A stretch of DNA of 8,716 nt, taken from an uncultured Planctomycetaceae bacterium. GTDB taxonomy: Bacteria; Planctomycetota; Planctomycetia; Pirellulales; Pirellulaceae. This document shows, piece by piece, positions 6,421 through 8,716 of the stretch. The translations under genes and the position numbers were made by a program. The notes beneath the pieces were generated by a model, which saw nothing but the letters and a program-made list of their open reading frames with translations, did no database searches and was not told the origin of the DNA. The first letter of the stretch is position 1. Each line of letters begins with the position of its first letter. The stretch spans positions 1-8,716 of the forward strand of contig CAIXSC010000559.1 of the NCBI GenBank assembly GCA_903921945.1, written 5' to 3'.

Positions 6421-6855
6421 GATGAACACGACGCTTGCCGCAAAGCTCGGTTCATGGAGATTGCCGTATTGGAATTTGTTTGTGTTTTGCGTTTTGTCTT
6501 TCGGAGTTTCCACCGTTCGTGCTGAACTGTCGCTGTTCGAGCGCGACGTGCTGCCGATTCTCAACCCGCATTGCCTGCGGTGTCACGGCGGATTGCATCG
6601 GCGAGCCGCGTTGGATTTGCGGACGGCCAGCGCGTCAGCCAAGGGGGGTGAAACTGGAGGGCATGCGATCTACAGCCACGCGACCTGCAAAACCGTTTCG
6701 CCCGAATCATTGTGCGAGTGCCTGGTGATCGCCACCGGCAACGACCCAGAGAAAGGGGCCATCAGCGGCGCGTCGGGAACAACACTCGGCAGCCGTGGGG
6801 ATTTCCTGGTCCTTCTGGGTTTCCTGTGGGTCGCCATCGCAGGAGTCGCAGGGTG

Positions 6856-6882
6856 CGGCGCAAGCCGCGCCGGCTTGCGCCG
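6856..6882. repeat. Perfect 12-bp-stem palindrome inside the gene graveyard
   Basis: CGGCGCAAGCCG (6856-6867) and CGGCTTGCGCCG (6871-6882) pair perfectly around CGC. It lies in the unassigned stretch between the end of the DUF1553 match (about 6810) and the DUF1588 fragment (from 6951). It is the strongest simple hairpin in the window. Confidence 0.8.
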
Positions 6883-6950
6883 TGGCTCGGAAGTTCGGCG
6901 AGGCACGAATCTGCGGCGGGACCCACACGAATCCCGGATGGACCGCAAGT

Positions 6951-7043
6951 ATTCATGCGGTCACATCCAACGGCAGCACGACTTCACCGGTGATTCACGG
7001 TACCTGGATGCTCGACAAGCTTCTTGGCCCGGCGCTCGCGCCA
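6951..7043 (+). pseudogene. DUF1588 fragment in a different frame
   Basis: Codons from 6951 read IHAVTSNGSTTSPV and then HGTWMLDKLLGPALAP. This matches my memory of the DUF1588 pattern 'TSNG..TSPV.RG.W.L..LLG.P', part of the planctomycete DUF1592/DUF1588/DUF1585 cytochrome proteins. The frame differs from the chimeric frame that covers the same bases, so this is a relic. Nothing of the other domains is present. The call rests on one short motif. Confidence 0.55.
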
Positions 7044-7204
7044 AACTCGCCAAAGGCCGCTTCCAACACGGCCACCACCTTGCCATCGCGCGCGGTGCCA
7101 TGCGGCTGAGCAATCTGTATGCAGGCGTGCTGCACCCAATCGGCTACGACGATAAACCGTTCGGCGCCGCGACCGGCAGGCTGAAAGGAATGGAGCTTGC
7201 ATGA
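7040..7204 (+). pseudogene. DUF1552-like C-terminal fragment
   Basis: AKLAKGRFQHGHHLAIARGA (residues 207-226 of the chimeric frame), then LSNLYAGVLHPIGYDDKPFG and ATGRLKGMELA. This fits the C-terminus of DUF1552 proteins, with its 'K.GRH', 'LSNLY...L...G' and 'FG..TG.L.G' pattern. DUF1552 genes usually follow DUF1592/DUF1588-type genes, so the order DUF1588 then DUF1552 suggests the original gene pair collapsed by deletion near 7040. The tail keeps its native stop, overlapping the next start codon. Confidence 0.55.
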
Positions 7205-7311
7205 AAACGTTGAATGCGTACTTCCTGTTGATTCCAGGGCTGAGTGCTCAACTTGTCTTCGCGGCGGATGAGCGTCCCAACATTTTGCTCATGATGGTCG
7301 ACGGAGAATAA
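7201..7311 (+). pseudogene. Sulfatase N-terminal remnant (36 residues)
   Basis: The start is intact: GGAG at 7192-7195, 5 bases before ATG 7201, a signal peptide (MKTLNAYFLLIPGLSAQLVF then AADE), and ERPNILLMMVDGE. 'RPNILLMMVDD' is the first conserved strand of type I sulfatases and carries the first metal-binding Asp. Here it reads VDGE and then TAA at 7309-7311. The catalytic C-x-P-S-R motif and everything else of the usual 450-550 residues are absent. The ATGA overlap with the preceding frame shows that this sulfatase was translationally coupled to the DUF1552-type gene before both were lost. Confidence 0.75.
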
Positions 7312-7483
7312 GGTCGTGTTGACTCTCCAATTTGGTCTGGTGTGCCGCCCGAACCGCCTTGGGAGCCCGTGGCTTACAGATTCGCATCCTGTTGGGTGTA
7401 ATCGCTTTCTTTCGCGAACTCCGCGCGACCGATATCTTGTCCGCATGTCCCAAGCCAGGCATGACCCTTGTCCTTGTCGGCGT
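7312..7483. other. Gap between converging remnants and TauE; small palindrome
   Basis: No gene is supported here. It is where plus-strand decayed genes meet the minus-strand sulfur locus. A small palindrome AGCC/GGCT around CGT lies at 7364-7374, and a 5-bp stem TCGCG/CGCGA lies at 7412-7428. Neither has a T-run, so no terminator is called for the permease gene. The rest of the missing sulfatase is not recognisable here. Confidence 0.4.
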
Positions 7484-8338
7484 TCACGCAGCGATATTCC
7501 GTATGATGACAAAGCCTGCTACCGCGAGGATGGCGACCACAAAGACCTTTTGCAAGGCAGAGCCGGACAACCGATGGCCAATCCGCTGACCGGCAAATAG
7601 TCCCGCGATCCCACCCACCACGAATAGGGATGTGACCACCGGTTCGATGGCCTGCCCGGCCCACGCTTGCGCTGCGACACCGGAAACACTGACAAGGGCG
7701 ATGACCATCAGTGACGTTCCGACGGCACGATGAATCGACATACGGCTGAACAGCACCAGAGCCGGCACGATGACGAATCCACCCCCGACTCCGAAGAGTC
7801 CCGAAAGCAGGCCCGTGAAGACGCCCACAATGAGCAGCAACACGGCACACCGCGAAGTCAGAATCAAAGTCCCGGTGGCGTCACGCTGACAGGTGGGACC
7901 ATCCGATTGGGCCGGAGTTGGACAAGCCGCTTGAGGCAAAATGGGATGCGACGCCTGTCGCCAGAGTCGAACCGCCACCAACACCATCATTCCAGCAAAG
8001 GCCAACAGCAAGATCGATTCCGGGATCAGACGAGCGAGCCAGGCTCCCACGGGCGCGCCGACCATTCCGGCGAAGGCGAACAGCAGACCGGTCCGCAGCT
8101 CGACTTCGCCGAGCCTCCATCGATGGTAGAAGCCTACGAAAGAAGTCGCTCCCACCGCCGCCAGGGAAATCGCAACCGCTTGACGCGGTGCCATGTTGAG
8201 TCCGTAGACCAGCAAGGGAACCGCGAAAATCGCGCCACCGCCACCAGTCAGCCCCAGCGAGAGACCAACCACCGCTCCGAAGATCAAGCTTAGCGGTGCC
8301 ATGACGCGTCGTCGACTTTCGTCGATTTCCCGATCCAT
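7484..8338 (-). CDS. TauE/SafE family membrane permease (sulfite/sulfur-compound exporter type)
   Basis: A 284-residue membrane protein with the internal duplication of the family. The first half starts at LIFGAVVGLSLGLTGGGGAI (18-37) with VPLLVYGLNM. The second starts at LLIVGVFTGLLSGLFGVGGG (168-187) with FVIVPALVLF. Both repeats carry the Gly-rich turn, and about eight hydrophobic segments are visible. Between the halves is a loop (128-163) with three Cys (C139, C150, C164 at its edge), which is unusual. ATG 8338 gives 12 hydrophilic residues before the first helix. ATG 8302 (MAPLSLIF) is an equally good start, and neither has a clear Shine-Dalgarno sequence. Upstream on the same strand is a rhodanese-domain gene. 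TauE/SafE genes beside rhodanese or persulfide dioxygenase genes are known in sulfur detoxification loci, so export of sulfite or a related anion is the likely role. Confidence 0.88.
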   Translation of the reverse strand: MDREIDESRRRVMAPLSLIFGAVVGLSLGLTGGGGAIFAVPLLVYGLNMAPRQAVAISLAAVGATSFVGFYHRWRLGEVELRTGLLFAFAGMVGAPVGAWLARLIPESILLLAFAGMMVLVAVRLWRQASHPILPQAACPTPAQSDGPTCQRDATGTLILTSRCAVLLLIVGVFTGLLSGLFGVGGGFVIVPALVLFSRMSIHRAVGTSLMVIALVSVSGVAAQAWAGQAIEPVVTSLFVVGGIAGLFAGQRIGHRLSGSALQKVFVVAILAVAGFVIIRNIAA

Positions 8339-8555
8339 TGCTGTTTGGTCAACCGGCCGCCTCCGACGTCACGCGATTGGACGAGCGGTTCGCAGGCCAA
8401 AACGCGATGTTGCCGAAACGGTGCCGCATTCCGGGATGGTTTTGCGTAGTTGCCTTCTCATGAGTTGTCTTCTCATGAGCTGGCTACTCATGAGTTGGCG
8501 TTTCGATTTGAAGCGACGGCTCGAAGTGAGTGGCCTCCGGTGATCGACTCCTTGG
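8339..8555 (-). other. Intergenic region between the rhodanese and TauE genes
   Basis: A gap of 217 bases, long for two genes in one operon. It contains three 15-bp repeats (8454-8498). A minus-strand frame 8369-8491 would encode 40 residues starting MSSQLMRRQLMRRQL, but it has no ribosome binding site and most of its pattern comes from the repeats. I do not call it a gene. A separate promoter for TauE here is possible, though no convincing -35/-10 pair is seen. Confidence 0.35.
8454..8498. repeat. Three tandem 15-bp repeats with a CTCATGAG core
   Basis: The units are CTTCTCATGAGTTGT (8454-8468), CTTCTCATGAGCTGG (8469-8483) and CTACTCATGAGTTGG (8484-8498). Each contains the perfect 8-bp palindrome CTCATGAG, spaced exactly 15 bases apart. 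They lie 116-160 bases upstream of the TauE start. Confidence 0.85.
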
Positions 8556-8716
8556 TCAAACGCGGGTCACGGGCAGTCCAGCGGCCAGCCATGCGTTGTA
8601 TCCCCCGGACATGTTGGTCACGTCGAAGCCTGCCCGTTGCAGAATGCTTGTGGCGATCGCCGAACGTCCGCCGGCCAGGCAATGCGCGACGATCGGACGC
8701 GAGCGGTCGATGGTCT
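8556..8716 (-). CDS. Rhodanese-domain protein, C-terminal part (gene continues beyond the window)
   Basis: The last 52 residues are visible, ending at a TGA (complement of 8556-8558). RPIVAHCLAGGRSAIATSIL contains the rhodanese active loop CLAGGRS, with the catalytic Cys that carries a persulfide. Then come LQRAGFDVTNMSGGYNAW and LAAGLPVTRV, the usual domain end. A stand-alone rhodanese (about 100-130 residues) and the C-terminal domain of a metallo-beta-lactamase/persulfide dioxygenase-rhodanese fusion both fit; the N-terminus is outside. It transfers sulfane sulfur in this family. With TauE/SafE downstream on the same strand, it suggests persulfide or thiosulfate processing with anion export. 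Confidence 0.85.
   Translation of the reverse strand, partial: TIDRSRPIVAHCLAGGRSAIATSILQRAGFDVTNMSGGYNAWLAAGLPVTRV

Larger units (their letters stand above)
6422..7204 (+). pseudogene. Chimeric remnant: cytochrome c N-terminus joined to DUF1553 tail, then to DUF1552 tail
   Basis: An open frame of 260 codons made of pieces. Residues 1-34 are a signal peptide ending VRA. FERDVLPILNPHCLRCHGGLH (39-59) is a PSD1-type haem motif (C51, C54, H55), close to the upstream gene. At residue 83 the frame jumps straight to YSHATCKTVSPESLCECLV (84-102) and KGAISGASGTTLGSRGDFL (111-129), which match residues 508 onward of the upstream gene. About 441 codons (~1.3 kb), covering DUF1549 and most of DUF1553, are missing in frame. 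After residue 129 the match ends. Residues about 130-206 are unrelated, and 207-260 look like a DUF1552 C-terminus. The TGA overlaps the next ATG (ATGA, 7201-7204). No Shine-Dalgarno sequence is seen. The frame could still give a small secreted haem protein, but it is most likely debris. Confidence 0.8.

Noticed and set aside
7412..7428. Terminator for TauE from TCGCG/CGCGA
   Set aside because: The stem is only 5 pairs and no T-run follows on the minus strand.
7730..8293. Plus-strand open frame opposite TauE
   Set aside because: The minus strand shows clear TauE/SafE repeats; the plus product is low-complexity Gln/Arg/Ser-rich.
8369..8491. Minus-strand 40-residue frame starting MSSQLMRRQLMRRQL
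   Set aside because: No Shine-Dalgarno sequence, and the repeats account for most of its start; too little to call a gene.
8301..8543. Plus-strand frame with an SCLLMSCLLMSWLLMSW segment
   Set aside because: The peptide repeat only reflects the 15-bp DNA repeat, and there is no ribosome binding site or conserved region.

Overview
The window looks like chromosome from a planctomycete (phylum Planctomycetota). The evidence is the set of lineage-typical families: a secreted PQQ-like beta-propeller protein, a protein with two TIGR03067-like domains, a PSD1-type cytochrome c/DUF1549/DUF1553 protein paired with a DUF1501 protein, and fragments of DUF1588, DUF1552 and sulfatase genes. The DNA is GC-rich, several genes lack a clear Shine-Dalgarno sequence, and the gaps hold many short palindromes. 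Species cannot be given. All family calls are from motif recognition, not from a search.

Layout. Bases 1-107 are a leader to the first gene. Bases 108-1502 (+) encode a secreted PQQ-like propeller protein with a coiled-coil insert. Bases 1503-1808 are a non-coding or decayed gap that starts with a hairpin. Bases 1809-2765 (+) encode a secreted TIGR03067-type protein. Bases 2782-2856 are a large inverted repeat made of two smaller hairpins. Bases 2910-4880 (+) are one cytochrome c/DUF1549/DUF1553 gene split by an in-frame TAG at 3579-3581, where the family has Trp; it also carries an in-frame 48-bp insertion bounded by 9-bp direct repeats. Bases 4965-6266 (+) encode an intact DUF1501 protein with a twin-arginine-like leader.

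Bases 6280-7311 are a gene graveyard. After two palindromes and a 7-bp tandem repeat, a second cytochrome c/DUF1553 paralogue has lost about 1.3 kb internally in frame. It runs into a DUF1588 fragment, then a DUF1552 C-terminus, and then by an ATGA overlap into a 36-residue sulfatase start. Several separate genes have been reduced to less than 1 kb.

The right end lies on the minus strand: a TauE/SafE permease (7484-8338) preceded upstream by the C-terminus of a rhodanese-domain protein (8556-8716, cut by the window edge). Together they suggest a small sulfur-handling locus (persulfide, thiosulfate or sulfite). Three 15-bp tandem repeats lie between them.

I see no tRNA, rRNA, CRISPR array, transposase or phage gene, and no clear new multi-gene system. 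The most notable items are the nonsense codon in an otherwise conserved gene, the small insertion with flanking direct repeats, and the layered fusion of gene remnants.
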